From positions 344,988 to 408,987 of the forward strand of contig NZ_AQXE01000001.1 of NCBI RefSeq assembly GCF_000375485.1: 64,000 nucleotides of DNA, written 5' to 3'. Of the stretch, positions 9,917-19,424 are shown in pieces; the first letter of the stretch is position 1, and the number at the start of each line of letters is the position of its first letter. The notes under the pieces were generated by a model. That model was not told the DNA's origin. It did not search any database and was given only the letters and a program-made list of their open reading frames with translations. The translations under genes were made by a program, and so were the position numbers. Origin of the DNA: Desulfovibrio oxyclinae DSM 11498 (GTDB lineage Bacteria > Desulfobacterota > Desulfovibrionia > Desulfovibrionales > Desulfovibrionaceae).

Positions 9917-10672
9917 ATGTTCGAGCTTTTCGGGATTCAGTTCGCGTGGCAGGCCGCTCTCGACATCGGCATCGTCGCGTTCATCTACTACAACCTCATC
10001 CTGCTCGTGCGCGGTACCCGGGCAGTGGCGGTCGTTTACGGCCTGTTGCTGGTGTTGGTCATCTATTTCGTTTCCAGCAGGTTGAATCTCTTCACACTCA
10101 ACACACTTCTGGGCGAGTTTCTGAACTCGTTCTTCCTCGTCATCATCATCCTGTTTCAGAAGGATATCCGAAAAGGCCTCTCGCAACTCGGTACCGGCCG
10201 TTTCTGGTTCATGAAGAGCCAGCAGATAGAGGAAAAGATCCTTGATGAACTGGTGTTGGCCGTCATCGGCATGGCCAAGGAGCGGGTCGGGGCCATAATC
10301 GTTCTCGAAAAAAACGTGCCGCTTGGAGATATCATCGAGCGCGGCGTAGAGATCGACTCGCGCATCAAGGCCGAGCTGCTGCGTACCATTTTTCATCACG
10401 ACACGCCGCTGCACGACGGGGCCGTCGTCATCCGCGGGGGACGCATTAGCGCGGCATCCTGTATTCTGCCCCTGTCCGGTAAGCTCAGGGGCAACACCAT
10501 GTTCGGGACGCGCCACCGCGCCGCCCTCGGCATCAGCGAAAGTTCGGACGCCATCACCATCGTGGTTTCCGAGGAGCGCGGCGAAATCTCCATCGCCATC
10601 GGCGGACGTCTGACAACCAGTCTTGACGAGGTGCGGCTGCGCCGGGTCGTCAAGAACGCTCTGGAGCGATAG
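9917..10672 (+). CDS. cdaA: Diadenylate cyclase CdaA (c-di-AMP synthase)
   Basis: The enzyme makes cyclic di-AMP from two ATP. The 251-residue protein has three N-terminal membrane helices (about 10-90) followed by a DisA_N domain. That domain holds LHDGAVVIRGGRI and GTRHRAALGIS, which contain the catalytic DGA and RHR motifs. The ATG is preferred over a GTG three bases upstream for its spacing from AGGA. It sits directly before the CdaR-like gene and glmM, the classic cdaA-cdaR-glmM arrangement that ties c-di-AMP to peptidoglycan precursor synthesis. Confidence 0.94.
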   Translation: MFELFGIQFAWQAALDIGIVAFIYYNLILLVRGTRAVAVVYGLLLVLVIYFVSSRLNLFTLNTLLGEFLNSFFLVIIILFQKDIRKGLSQLGTGRFWFMKSQQIEEKILDELVLAVIGMAKERVGAIIVLEKNVPLGDIIERGVEIDSRIKAELLRTIFHHDTPLHDGAVVIRGGRISAASCILPLSGKLRGNTMFGTRHRAALGISESSDAITIVVSEERGEISIAIGGRLTTSLDEVRLRRVVKNALER

Positions 10673-10675
10673 TTC

Positions 10676-11581
10676 ATGCGCAAGAACTGGCAATATATGC
10701 TGCTGGCTGTCGTCATGGCCGTGTTTTCCTGGTTTCTGGTCAACGGCCAGGAACGTGTCGAAACGGTGGTGGACATGTCGGTGATTATGAGTAATCCGCC
10801 CGAAGGGCTGATGGTGGACACCGGCTTCGTGGATACCATTCAGGTCAGGTTGCGCGGACCCAAGGGCCTGCTGCGCACCCTCGACAACAAAAGGCTTGTC
10901 TACGATGTGGATGCGCGTAACTTCCGCGCAGGGCAGAACGTGGTGGACATCAATGTGGACCGCATCCCGGTGCCGTCCTCGTTCGATATCGTCGAGCTGA
11001 CGCCTAATCGATTGACCCTTGTGGTTGACCGCATCGCCACCAAGACCGTCGATGTGGAAGCCCAGTGGCGGGGCGAACTCAACAATTTCTATGTCTTTGA
11101 CCGCATTGAGGTCACCCCGTCGCAAATCCGTTTGCGCGGCCCGGAAACGAGGCTGCGGAAAATCACGGATACCGAAGTGATCATGAAGGAAAATTTCCCG
11201 CGTGATGTGCCGACCTCATGGGTCGAGCATCTCGCGCTCGACCTGCCGGAAGAGGTGGAGGCCACGCCTTCGCAGGTCAAGGTGGAAGCGTTTTTCAAAC
11301 CCAAGACCCGGGAGATATGGGTCAAGATGCCCCTTGAGGTTGAGTCGCCGCAGGGAATGACGCTGAGGCCGAGGCAGGATTACGTGCGGATGCTCATCGA
11401 AGGGCCGCTGATGATGTTCAGGGACAACGCGTTCCGCAAGGACATCCATGTGACCCTGGAGCCCGGTCAGGATCTGTCGCCCGGCGAAAGACAGATGGAT
11501 TACACGGTCACCGTTCCCGAGGGCGTGGTGGTCAAGAAGCGCAACCCCGACAGGATTGGGGTCATCATAAAGAAGGATTGA
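10676..11581 (+). CDS. cdaR: YbbR-domain protein, CdaR-like regulator of CdaA
   Basis: The 301-residue protein has one N-terminal membrane segment (about 8-24) and an extracytoplasmic part built of about three YbbR-type beta domains. Repeated motifs such as [12 protein letters not shown] and [12 protein letters not shown] support this. In Firmicutes the equivalent protein binds CdaA and tunes c-di-AMP synthesis. It begins 3 bases after the cdaA stop and is followed by glmM. The regulatory role here is inferred from the family and from synteny. Confidence 0.85.
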   Translation: MRKNWQYMLLAVVMAVFSWFLVNGQERVETVVDMSVIMSNPPEGLMVDTGFVDTIQVRLRGPKGLLRTLDNKRLVYDVDARNFRAGQNVVDINVDRIPVPSSFDIVELTPNRLTLVVDRIATKTVDVEAQWRGELNNFYVFDRIEVTPSQIRLRGPETRLRKITDTEVIMKENFPRDVPTSWVEHLALDLPEEVEATPSQVKVEAFFKPKTREIWVKMPLEVESPQGMTLRPRQDYVRMLIEGPLMMFRDNAFRKDIHVTLEPGQDLSPGERQMDYTVTVPEGVVVKKRNPDRIGVIIKKD

Positions 11582-11592
11582 TTGGAGTACCC

Positions 11593-12945
11593 ATGAACCA
11601 GAGACTTTTCGGAACCGACGGCCTGCGCGGACAGGTCAATATATTCCCCATGACCGCCGAGGTCGCGCTGCGTCTCGGCCTTGCCGCAGGCCAGTATTTC
11701 CGCAACGGCAACAAGCGTCATCGTGTTGTCATCGGCAAGGATACGCGCCTTTCGGGGTACGTCTTCGAAACCGCCCTGACCTCCGGATTCTGTGCCAACG
11801 GCATGGACGTCTTCCTCGTGGGTCCTATGCCCACGCCGGCCATTTCCTTTCTGACGCACAGCATGCGTGCGGATCTTGGCGTGGTCATTTCGGCTTCGCA
11901 CAATCCGTTCATGGATAACGGAATCAAGTTCTTTGACCACAAGGGCTACAAGCTGCCTGATTCGGTGGAGGACGAGATCACCGCGCTGGTCATGAATCAG
12001 GACACGCAATGGGAGTACCCCGCAGCGGAACAGGTGGGCAAGGCACAGCGCATCAAGGACGCCGCCGGTCGCTACATCGTCTACCTCAAGCACAGCTTTT
12101 CCAATTCTCTTACGCTCGACGGCATGAAGATCGTGCTGGACTGTGCCAACGGGGCGGCCTACGGCGTGGCTCCTTCTGTTTTCGAGGAGCTAGGAGCAAA
12201 GGTCATCCGTGTGGGCGTGGACCCGGACGGGGTGAACATCAACAGCAAGTGCGGCTCACTTTATCCCGAGGTCATCTCGCAGAAGGTGCGAGAGGAGAAG
12301 GCCGACATCGGACTGGCGCTCGACGGCGACGCCGACAGACTCATCGTCTGTGACGAAAACGGCCGGATTCTGGACGGCGACCAGATCATGGCCCTTTGTG
12401 CGCACGAACTCATGAACAAGGACATGCTTCCAGGCGGAATGCTGGTGGCGACGGTCATGAGCAACATGGCGCTTGAACTTTTCATGCAGGACTGCGGTGG
12501 CTGCCTGCTGCGTACCCCCGTGGGCGACCGCTACGTCGTTGAAGCCATGCGCCGAAAGGGCGCAGTGCTTGGCGGGGAGCAGTCCGGGCATCTCATTTTC
12601 CGCGAATACAGCACAACGGGTGACGGGCTGCTTGCAGCGCTGCAATTGTTGCGTATAATGAGAGAGATGGACAAGCCTCTCTCAGATCTGGCGACATTGC
12701 TCGAACCGCTCCCTCAGATTCTCAAGAACGTGCACGTGGAGCGCAAGATTCCGTTCGACGAGGTCCCCAAGGTTCAGGAGGCCGTCCGCAAGGTTGAGGA
12801 CGCGCTTGCCGGAAAGGGCCGTGTCCTGTTGCGCTACTCCGGCACCGAGGCCGTGGCTCGCGTCATGGTCGAGGGAGAGAATCCGGACAAGGTCGAAATG
12901 TACGCTGACGACATCGTCGAAGCACTCAAGAAGCATTTGCGTTAG
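11593..12945 (+). CDS. glmM: Phosphoglucosamine mutase
   Basis: The enzyme converts glucosamine-6-phosphate to glucosamine-1-phosphate for UDP-GlcNAc synthesis. The 450-residue protein has the phosphoserine loop [12 protein letters not shown] (active Ser near 102), the metal loop DGDADR and the phosphate-binding RYSGTE close to the C-terminus. The ATG is chosen because GGAGTACCC precedes it; the frame is open a few codons further upstream. As the last member of cdaA-cdaR-glmM it may be bound by CdaA, as shown in other bacteria. Confidence 0.97.
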   Translation: MNQRLFGTDGLRGQVNIFPMTAEVALRLGLAAGQYFRNGNKRHRVVIGKDTRLSGYVFETALTSGFCANGMDVFLVGPMPTPAISFLTHSMRADLGVVISASHNPFMDNGIKFFDHKGYKLPDSVEDEITALVMNQDTQWEYPAAEQVGKAQRIKDAAGRYIVYLKHSFSNSLTLDGMKIVLDCANGAAYGVAPSVFEELGAKVIRVGVDPDGVNINSKCGSLYPEVISQKVREEKADIGLALDGDADRLIVCDENGRILDGDQIMALCAHELMNKDMLPGGMLVATVMSNMALELFMQDCGGCLLRTPVGDRYVVEAMRRKGAVLGGEQSGHLIFREYSTTGDGLLAALQLLRIMREMDKPLSDLATLLEPLPQILKNVHVERKIPFDEVPKVQEAVRKVEDALAGKGRVLLRYSGTEAVARVMVEGENPDKVEMYADDIVEALKKHLR

Positions 12946-12954
12946 GAGGCATCA

Positions 12955-13827
12955 ATGCAGGTCAAGAAAGCTGTCATTCCCGTAGCAGGCTGGGGCACTC
13001 GCTCGCTGCCCGCCACCAAGAACATTCCCAAGGAAATGCTGCCCATCTTCCGCAAGCCCATTGTGCAGTACATCGTCGAAGAGGCCATCGGAGCGGGGCT
13101 TTCCGATGTCGTCTTCGTCAACAACCAGAACAAGAAGATCATTGAGGACCACTTCGACCGCAACTTCCTGCTTGAGCAGGTTCTGGAGCGCGGCGGCAAG
13201 GAAAAGCTGCTGAAGGAAGTTCGCGAGGTCGCCGAGATGGTCAATATCATTTCCGTCCGGCAGAAGCAGCAGCTCGGCCTTGGCCACGCCGTCCTGTGCG
13301 CCAAGGAAGTCTGCAAGACCGAGCCGTTCGCCGTCATGCTCGGCGACGACCTGATGTTCGGCATGAACGCTGGCATCTCCCAGCTGCTGGAAGCGGCCGA
13401 GACCGAAGGCAAGGCCGCGGTCGGCGTCATCGAGGTTCCGGAAAACAAGGTGCACCGTTACGGCATCATCTCCGGCGAAGAGTTCGCGCCCGGCGTGTTC
13501 AATGTGGACAAGCTGGTTGAGAAGCCCAAACCCGAGGATGCCCCGTCCAATTATGCCATCACCGGTCGTTACGTGCTGCTGCCCGAGATTTTCGATATTC
13601 TCGAAAAGCAGGGCGTCGGCGTCGGTGGCGAGATTCAGCTCACCGATGCGTTGCAGGGGCTTGCCGACCAGGGCAAGCTCATCGCGGTCAAGCTTCAGGG
13701 GCAGCGTTTCGACGCGGGCGACTGGATTGAATACCTCACCGCGAACATTTACTTCGCGTTGCATGACGAAGAATTGCACGACGAGCTGGTGACCCGGATT
13801 CAGGAGATCCTTCCGTGCAAAGAATAA
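12955..13827 (+). CDS. galU: UTP-glucose-1-phosphate uridylyltransferase
   Basis: The enzyme makes UDP-glucose from UTP and glucose-1-phosphate. The 290-residue protein starts KKAVIPVAGWGTRSLPATK, the nucleotide-binding signature of GalU, and continues with KEMLPIFRKPIVQYIVEE. The ATG follows TTAGGAGG nine bases after glmM. Its last 13 bases overlap the next gene. The product feeds envelope polysaccharides and could supply UDP-glucose for conversion to UDP-glucuronate, the substrate of the UDP-xylose synthase encoded at about 30 kb. Confidence 0.96.
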   Translation: MQVKKAVIPVAGWGTRSLPATKNIPKEMLPIFRKPIVQYIVEEAIGAGLSDVVFVNNQNKKIIEDHFDRNFLLEQVLERGGKEKLLKEVREVAEMVNIISVRQKQQLGLGHAVLCAKEVCKTEPFAVMLGDDLMFGMNAGISQLLEAAETEGKAAVGVIEVPENKVHRYGIISGEEFAPGVFNVDKLVEKPKPEDAPSNYAITGRYVLLPEIFDILEKQGVGVGGEIQLTDALQGLADQGKLIAVKLQGQRFDAGDWIEYLTANIYFALHDEELHDELVTRIQEILPCKE

Positions 13828-14576
13828 TCGCGTTCGTTCTGGCGGCGGTCATGGTGCTTTCCGCGACCGCCGCCTTTGCTTTCACCCCGGATGACAAGGA
13901 ACTTACCTCGCGTCTGGGCAAAGCGTACGGCGCATTGCAGTCGTGGCGCGTTGAGATGAGTTTCCCCGAGTTTCCGGATGTTCGGGCCACTGTATGGCAG
14001 CACGGTCCGCGCTGGAGGCAGGAGTGGCGTTCTGCGTCAATGAGCGCAGAAGCCGTGGCGGTCGGCTCCGTTTCGGGTGTTGGCGCGGCCTGCCCTTCCG
14101 ATTTTCCGCTGCCGCCGACACTTTTCTGGAACATGCCCGGTCAGGTAGCGTATTGGAAATCCGCAGGAGTGGATAACGCCACAGGCGGGTTCGGCTTTGC
14201 GGGCGACCATCCGAGCCTGATAATCGGGGCCGATCCGGGTGACGAGTCGAAGCCGCAGGTCTGGCTGGACAACGAGACCATGGCCCTGCTCAGGGTGCGC
14301 CTTGCGAGCTCGGGCGGATTCATGGACATCCGCTTCCGCCAGTACTCCTTCAAGGGTGGTTTTCAGGTCCCCGAGGCCGGAGAGGTGCAAGTCCCCTCAG
14401 GCCGTACTGTGGAATTTGCGCTTGAATGGACCGATCTCAACGGTGCAGCCGACCCGGCCCTGTACGATGCGTCAGCAATCCGTTCCGCCGCCATGACCGG
14501 CGACTGCCCCGCGCCTCCGGCTCCTTTCGATACGCTCGCGGTCGGGCTTTCCGCAGTACCTGTTCGGCAGGAGTAG
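13815..14576 (+). CDS. Exported protein of unknown function
   Basis: The 253-residue protein begins with a clear signal peptide (about 1-22, ending AFA) and has no further membrane segment, so it should be periplasmic. The body is beta-rich, with a residue pattern that faintly resembles LolA-type lipoprotein carriers (a QSWRVEMSFPEF stretch after a helical start), but no decisive motif is present. The GTG start lies inside the end of galU and the stop is 3 bases before priA, so it is expressed with both. Function unknown. Confidence 0.7.
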   Translation: MQRIIAFVLAAVMVLSATAAFAFTPDDKELTSRLGKAYGALQSWRVEMSFPEFPDVRATVWQHGPRWRQEWRSASMSAEAVAVGSVSGVGAACPSDFPLPPTLFWNMPGQVAYWKSAGVDNATGGFGFAGDHPSLIIGADPGDESKPQVWLDNETMALLRVRLASSGGFMDIRFRQYSFKGGFQVPEAGEVQVPSGRTVEFALEWTDLNGAADPALYDASAIRSAAMTGDCPAPPAPFDTLAVGLSAVPVRQE

Positions 14577-14579
14577 GCC

Positions 14580-16919
14580 ATGTCCGGCATGTGGCGGGTG
14601 GCAATCGTTTCGCCGCCGTATCAGACCCTTACCTATCTTGCGCCTGAACGACCCGGCGACGTCGAGACCGGGATGCGTGTCATCGTTCCCCTCGGAAGGA
14701 TGCGCCGTGTCGGCGTGGTCATCGGACCTCAGGACGAAGCTCCCGAAGGCGTGAAGTTGCGCCGTATCATGTGGCCGTTGGAAATCTGTGCCATGTTTAC
14801 CCATGACCATCTGGAAATGTGCGCCAGTCTTGGTGTGCGGCAGATGGAGCCGGTGGGGCGGATACTTGAAGCCTCGCTGCCTCGCGGACTTCGTACGGCT
14901 GATGTTGTTTTTCGGCTCGATTGCGGGCCGGGCGAGTCTTTTCCCGCTTCCATGCGTCCCGGCGATCTCTCCGGTTGCTCACCTTCGAATAAGGATCGCC
15001 TTGCGCAAATGTGGCGGGAAGGGCGTATGAGGGTTCGTCTCGATCCCAAACGCGAGGCCGAAGAGCGGTTCGCAAGACTTGCCGCCGACCCGCCATGGTC
15101 GGTGCGTCCCAACGCCAAGCGGCAGCTTTCGGTGCTGGAGTACCTGCACGATAATGGCGCCACAAGTATATCATGGCTCAAGCACTCGCTTGGCGACGGT
15201 GCGCCGCAGGCAGTTCGGGCGCTGGCCAAGTCCGGGCTGGTGAGCATCGGTGATGATGAACCGCCCGAGGAAGCTCCACTGTGCGCGGAACCGCCGAAAT
15301 TGCATGACCCCACTCCACAGCAGGCCGAAGCCCTTGAACGCTTGATTCCCGCGCTTGATACCGGGGGGAGTCATTTGCTGCACGGCGTGACCGGCAGCGG
15401 CAAGACGCTTGTATACGTGAATCTCATCCGCAGTTGTCTGGAGAAGGGGCGCTCCGCGCTGATACTGGCTCCGGAAGTGGCTATCGCCTGTCAGCTGCAT
15501 CGGGCGGTGAGCGACGCGCTGCCTGGTGTGACCGTACTGTACCATCACGGCTACCTCAGTCCGTCGGTGCGTGAGAATATCTTTCGGCAGGCGGCCAGCG
15601 CACCCGGACCCGTCTGCGTGGTCGGCACCCGTTCATCCCTTTTTGTGCCGCTGCGGAGCCTCGGTCTCGTGGTGGTGGACGAGGAGCACGACGAATCCTA
15701 TAAGCAGGAAGAGCGGCTGGCCTATAATGCCAAGGAAGTGGCCCATTTTCTCACAAGCCGTTCAGGCGCGCTTCTGGTGCTTGGCTCGGCAACCCCGGAT
15801 GTGAAGACCTTTCACGCGGGTGATCAGGGGCGTATCCCGGTCCATTCCATGGCCGACAGGGCCGGAGCCGGAGAGCTGCCCGCTGTGCAGCTGGTGAACA
15901 TTGCGGGTATCAAGGATCCGTCGGTTCACTTCGCGCCCGAAGTGGTGGAAGCCATGCGCGAGACGGTGGAGAAGGGCGAGCAGGTCATCGTGATGCTCAA
16001 CCGCCGCGGATACGCACCGGTCATGTATTGCACTGATTGCGCCGAAGCCATCCGCTGTCCCGAGTGCGAGGTGGGCATGACCTACCACAAGGGCAGGGAA
16101 CGGGTGCTTTGCCATTATTGCGGTCTTTCGCTGGACTATCCCCTATTGTGCCGTAACTGCGGCGGCGCGAATTTCATTCCCATGGGCGAAGGCACGGAAC
16201 GTCTTGAAGAAGCGCTGGAAAAGGCGCTGCCCGAAGAAACGGGCATCCTGCGCATGGACCGCGACACGGTCCGTCGGCAAGACGCCATGGAGCGGATCCT
16301 CGGCCAGTTTCGTGATGGCGAAGCGCAGGTGCTGGTCGGCACCCAGATGCTTTCCAAGGGCCACGATTTTCCAAGCGTCACGCTGGTTGTCGTCGTTGAC
16401 GGCGATCTGGGGCTGAACCTGCCCGACTATCGCTGCACGGAACGCACGTTCCAGTTGCTGGTGCAGGTGTCCGGACGCGCCGGACGCGGTGAAAAGCCCG
16501 GCAGGGTCCTTATTCAGACACGAAACCCCGAGCACCCCGTTTGGAACGAGGTCGTCTCGGCGGACTATCACTCGTTTTTTGAGCGCGAGATCAAGCGGCG
16601 AAAGATGTTCAGCTATCCGCCGTTTGCCAACCTTGGGCTGATTCGCATGAGTTACCCTGACGGCTGGGATCAAGGCCCCGGGGCGCTGACCGCCGTGAGC
16701 GCGCTTATACGTGAGCGATCGGTGGAGCTTGGCATCACCGCCTTGGGCCCGGCTCCGGCACCCATGGGAAAGCTGCGTGGCAGGAAGCGGTTCAATTGCC
16801 TTCTCAAGGGCGGAACGTGGCAGGCCATGCGCGAGCTTTTCGCCATGGTCCGCAGCGCGGCCCGACCACACGCCGAGATGCGGGTGTCGCTGGATCTGGA
16901 CCCGGTCAACATGCTCTGA
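14580..16919 (+). CDS. priA: Primosomal protein N' (replication restart helicase)
   Basis: PriA recognises stalled forks and reloads the replisome. The 779-residue protein has the N-terminal 3'-end-binding region, Walker A GVTGSGKT (about 269-276), the helicase motif VVDEEHDESYKQE and GSATPDVKTF. Eight cysteines in CTDC, CPEC, CHYC and CRNC pairs form the two zinc sites. The C-terminal helicase motif GTQMLSKGHDFP and QVSGRAGRG are intact. CAGGAGTAG precedes the ATG. Confidence 0.97.
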   Translation: MSGMWRVAIVSPPYQTLTYLAPERPGDVETGMRVIVPLGRMRRVGVVIGPQDEAPEGVKLRRIMWPLEICAMFTHDHLEMCASLGVRQMEPVGRILEASLPRGLRTADVVFRLDCGPGESFPASMRPGDLSGCSPSNKDRLAQMWREGRMRVRLDPKREAEERFARLAADPPWSVRPNAKRQLSVLEYLHDNGATSISWLKHSLGDGAPQAVRALAKSGLVSIGDDEPPEEAPLCAEPPKLHDPTPQQAEALERLIPALDTGGSHLLHGVTGSGKTLVYVNLIRSCLEKGRSALILAPEVAIACQLHRAVSDALPGVTVLYHHGYLSPSVRENIFRQAASAPGPVCVVGTRSSLFVPLRSLGLVVVDEEHDESYKQEERLAYNAKEVAHFLTSRSGALLVLGSATPDVKTFHAGDQGRIPVHSMADRAGAGELPAVQLVNIAGIKDPSVHFAPEVVEAMRETVEKGEQVIVMLNRRGYAPVMYCTDCAEAIRCPECEVGMTYHKGRERVLCHYCGLSLDYPLLCRNCGGANFIPMGEGTERLEEALEKALPEETGILRMDRDTVRRQDAMERILGQFRDGEAQVLVGTQMLSKGHDFPSVTLVVVVDGDLGLNLPDYRCTERTFQLLVQVSGRAGRGEKPGRVLIQTRNPEHPVWNEVVSADYHSFFEREIKRRKMFSYPPFANLGLIRMSYPDGWDQGPGALTAVSALIRERSVELGITALGPAPAPMGKLRGRKRFNCLLKGGTWQAMRELFAMVRSAARPHAEMRVSLDLDPVNML

Positions 16920-17035
16920 TGCTCTTTGCCGACAACCGTTTATTCGGCCCGGCGATGGCTCAACAAGCCTCTCGACAGCCGCAGGGCGAAGCGGTACAAC
17001 CGGAACCCATGAAAAAACGCAACAACGGGGACGTC

Positions 17036-17536
17036 ATGTCCAGAATCATATCATGCGCAGCGGCCTTACTGATCGTGCTGCTTCTTGCCGCTCCGGCCAT
17101 GGCGCGGGTAGGCTTTGTCAATCCGCAGGTCATCGTCAGTGAATCCGAAATCGGCAAGCTGGCACAGGACGATTTGGCCCGTCTCGGCAGGCTCAAGGAT
17201 ACCCGCATCCGCGAAAGCGCCGAGCAGATCAACGCACTCAAGGCCCAGATCGATCAAGGGTTGCTCTCGGAGAAAGAGCGCGACATGCGAGAAGACCAGC
17301 TTAAGCGGCTGCTTCGCGAGCATGAGAAGCTGGTGACCGACAGCAATCTCGAACTGCGAGAGCAGGAGCGAAGGCTCATCGAGTTCATCATGAAGCGCGC
17401 GGACAAGATTCTGCGTTCGCTGGCCGAAAGCAGAGGGTTCACCATGATACTCACGGACCCGGAAGCCATCGGCTACATCAATCTTTCCGTGGATCTTACC
17501 GACGAAGTGCTCAAGGAACTGGACAAGGGGGATTAG
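17036..17536 (+). CDS. OmpH/Skp-like periplasmic chaperone
   Basis: The 166-residue protein has a signal peptide (about 1-22, ending AMA) and then VGFVNPQVIVSESEIGK, the start expected of the OmpH/Skp family. A long charged coiled coil (about 45-130) and a compact C-terminus follow. Skp-type chaperones hold unfolded outer-membrane proteins in the periplasm. The frame is open far upstream inside priA; this ATG is chosen because GGGGA lies ahead of it and it gives an intact signal peptide. An ATG nine codons earlier is the alternative. The coding stretch after priA (about 115 bases) has no other gene. Confidence 0.8.
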   Translation: MSRIISCAAALLIVLLLAAPAMARVGFVNPQVIVSESEIGKLAQDDLARLGRLKDTRIRESAEQINALKAQIDQGLLSEKERDMREDQLKRLLREHEKLVTDSNLELREQERRLIEFIMKRADKILRSLAESRGFTMILTDPEAIGYINLSVDLTDEVLKELDKGD

Positions 17537-17540
17537 GACT

Positions 17541-18806
17541 GTGGCAAAAAAGACTTTCGTACTTCCGGTTCTTGTGTCCTTGATTCTTTGTCTTTTTGCC
17601 GCCGAAGCACAGGCCTTCGGCGAAATCCGGTATCCTGACCGCCCTCTGAACCTGAGGCAGAAGCGTGACGCCGACTCCGGCTGGGTCGGCTTGCTTCGCG
17701 CCGGGCAGAAAGTCCGCATCGCATGGGTCAAGGACGGCTGGGCAGCCATTTTTGAGCCGTGGATGACGGACGGCGACACCGCTCGCGTGGCCGGATACGC
17801 CAACACGAAATATCTTAAGAAACGACGCGGCAAGGTGGAAGAAAAACCATGGGGTGAGTGGAGGCGGACCAAGACGAAGCTGAACTACCGTTCCGGTCCC
17901 GAGCGTGGCGCCAAACGGCTCGGCGTACTGGACAGTGGAGTGGTTCTGCGGACGGACTTTCCCGAAGACGGCTGGGTTGCGGTCTTTGAACCCAAAGCCA
18001 CAATCCGCAGTCGGATGAACTCCTTCGGCTGGGTCAAGGAAGACTACCTTGCAACGGCTTCGCGTCCGAGTACGAAGGCAACATCCTCACAGATCGCCAC
18101 CAAATCCACCTCCAAGGCGGACCAGAAGCCGGTTGCCGTTTCCCGTCCGGATACGTCCGAACCGTCTTCGGCCGATTGGGGACGCATCCTTCGGGCGCCC
18201 ATGGAACTGAATCTGCGCAGAGAACGCGCCGGCGGTTCCAAGTATGCCACGACCATCCCCAAAGGGCAGGCCGTCAAAGTCGATTTTCTGAAAGAGGGCT
18301 GGTACGCGGTGTTTTCCCCGTCTGCCAAAGTCCGCAAGGAATCCAGAGCGTTGGGATATGTCCTGCGCCGCCTGATTGAACCGGAGGCCGCCGGTGCGCA
18401 GCCGACCATAACGAGCAAGGCCGACAGTGGCCGCAAGACCATCGTCATTCCGCGCAAGCCCACGGCCAAGGTGCACAAGGCCGCTCCCAAGGTGGACAAG
18501 CGCGCGCACGGATTCCGCTACGGTGTCATGGAGCGAGCCCAGTCAACCATGCTGGGCGTTCCTGTTGAGATCGTGAAAGTCTATCTTGAAGTGGATCGAC
18601 TGCCCAAAGCGCAGTCCATGAGGGATTTTGCCAACACGCTTTGGAAGGAGTTCCGCACGAGCGGGCGTGAGCTTCGGCTGGAAATATACCTGCCGGAGAT
18701 GAATCTGGACGGGCTGTCCTTCATTTCGGCGCGCTACACCTACCAGAAGGAAGTGGAGTTCTGGGCCCGGAAAGCAACGCTCTACGGGACCCGTTTCCTC
18801 GACTGA
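17541..18806 (+). CDS. Exported protein with three SH3-like repeats
   Basis: The 421-residue protein has a signal peptide (about 1-25, ending AQA) and three bacterial SH3-type units at about 30-94, 111-175 and 214-278. Each has an LN(L/Y)R element and a later GW.A(I/V)F core. A Thr/Lys-rich linker leads to a separate C-terminal domain (about 322-421) that is not recognised. SH3b domains usually bind peptidoglycan or peptides, so a cell-wall-associated role is inferred. The GTG start is 4 bases after the OmpH-like gene, so the two are probably co-transcribed. Confidence 0.7.
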   Translation: MAKKTFVLPVLVSLILCLFAAEAQAFGEIRYPDRPLNLRQKRDADSGWVGLLRAGQKVRIAWVKDGWAAIFEPWMTDGDTARVAGYANTKYLKKRRGKVEEKPWGEWRRTKTKLNYRSGPERGAKRLGVLDSGVVLRTDFPEDGWVAVFEPKATIRSRMNSFGWVKEDYLATASRPSTKATSSQIATKSTSKADQKPVAVSRPDTSEPSSADWGRILRAPMELNLRRERAGGSKYATTIPKGQAVKVDFLKEGWYAVFSPSAKVRKESRALGYVLRRLIEPEAAGAQPTITSKADSGRKTIVIPRKPTAKVHKAAPKVDKRAHGFRYGVMERAQSTMLGVPVEIVKVYLEVDRLPKAQSMRDFANTLWKEFRTSGRELRLEIYLPEMNLDGLSFISARYTYQKEVEFWARKATLYGTRFLD

Positions 18807-18812
18807 TCCGCG

Positions 18813-19235
18813 TTAGGCGTACTCGTGGTCCGTAAAGAGCGGAAGTTCCTTCGCAGTATTGCGAGGGGCGGGCCTGTCTTCCTGAACGGTTTCAAGGAAG
18901 ATGCTCTTGCAATGACAGCACTCCCAGCGCGGACCGCGCTCCTGAAGGTTGATGAGCAGTCCGTCCCGGTCGTAGCAGACCTGACAAAAGGGACCGGAGA
19001 GTTCTCCTTCCTCTTCCAGCCAGTACTTTCTGCCATCGAACTTGACCCGTTCCGAAAGGTCCAGAACTTCGGCGACTTCTCCCAGCTGTTTTTTCAGGGC
19101 GTCGTTTTCCTCGCAGACGGCGAGATATTCGTCCTGAAGGCTTTTGAGCAGCACTTCGGCCTCCCTGTAGCGACCGCCCTTGCAAAGGTCCAGTACGCGC
19201 TTGAAGCCGGTTGCATTCGCCAATTTGGTAACCAT
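18813..19235 (-). CDS. Coiled-coil zinc-ribbon protein
   Basis: The 140-residue protein is cytoplasmic. A helical and coiled-coil N-terminal half (about 10-60) precedes a zinc ribbon made of CQVC and CCHC pairs (about 84-108), separated by a segment rich in charged residues. The function is unknown; similar small ribbon proteins are often nucleic-acid or protein adaptors. It converges with the SH3 gene, ending 6 bases from it, and it is transcribed downstream of the amino acid importer terminator, so it probably has its own promoter. Confidence 0.6.
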   Translation of the reverse strand: MVTKLANATGFKRVLDLCKGGRYREAEVLLKSLQDEYLAVCEENDALKKQLGEVAEVLDLSERVKFDGRKYWLEEEGELSGPFCQVCYDRDGLLINLQERGPRWECCHCKSIFLETVQEDRPAPRNTAKELPLFTDHEYA

Positions 19236-19376
19236 GTCTTATACCCCCGGATAAACCTTGTGTCGTCATTCCCTTGATCGGTTAACCCGCCGAAAACTTT
19301 AGGGTATGGAAGAGACGCATTTTTTGGTGGCCTGTTGAGGGTGCAACCGCTCGGTTTGATGAACTTTTTTTGGGAC

Positions 19377-19406
19377 AAAAAAGGCGGGCTCCCGGAGGAG
19401 CCCGCC
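19377..19406 (-). terminator. Rho-independent terminator of amino acid importer operon
   Basis: A perfect 10-bp stem (GGCGGGCTCC / GGAGCCCGCC) with a 4-base loop is followed, on the minus strand, by six T. It lies just after the stop of the ATPase gene and should end that operon. Confidence 0.85.
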
Positions 19407-19424
19407 TGATTGAGCGTGATTGGT

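Noticed and set aside
7409..11125. A 1238-codon open frame on the minus strand across ftsH, folP, cdaA and cdaR
   Set aside because: It lies opposite four well-supported genes. Its translation is rich in His, Val and Gly with no family motif, as expected for the shadow frame of GC-rich codons.
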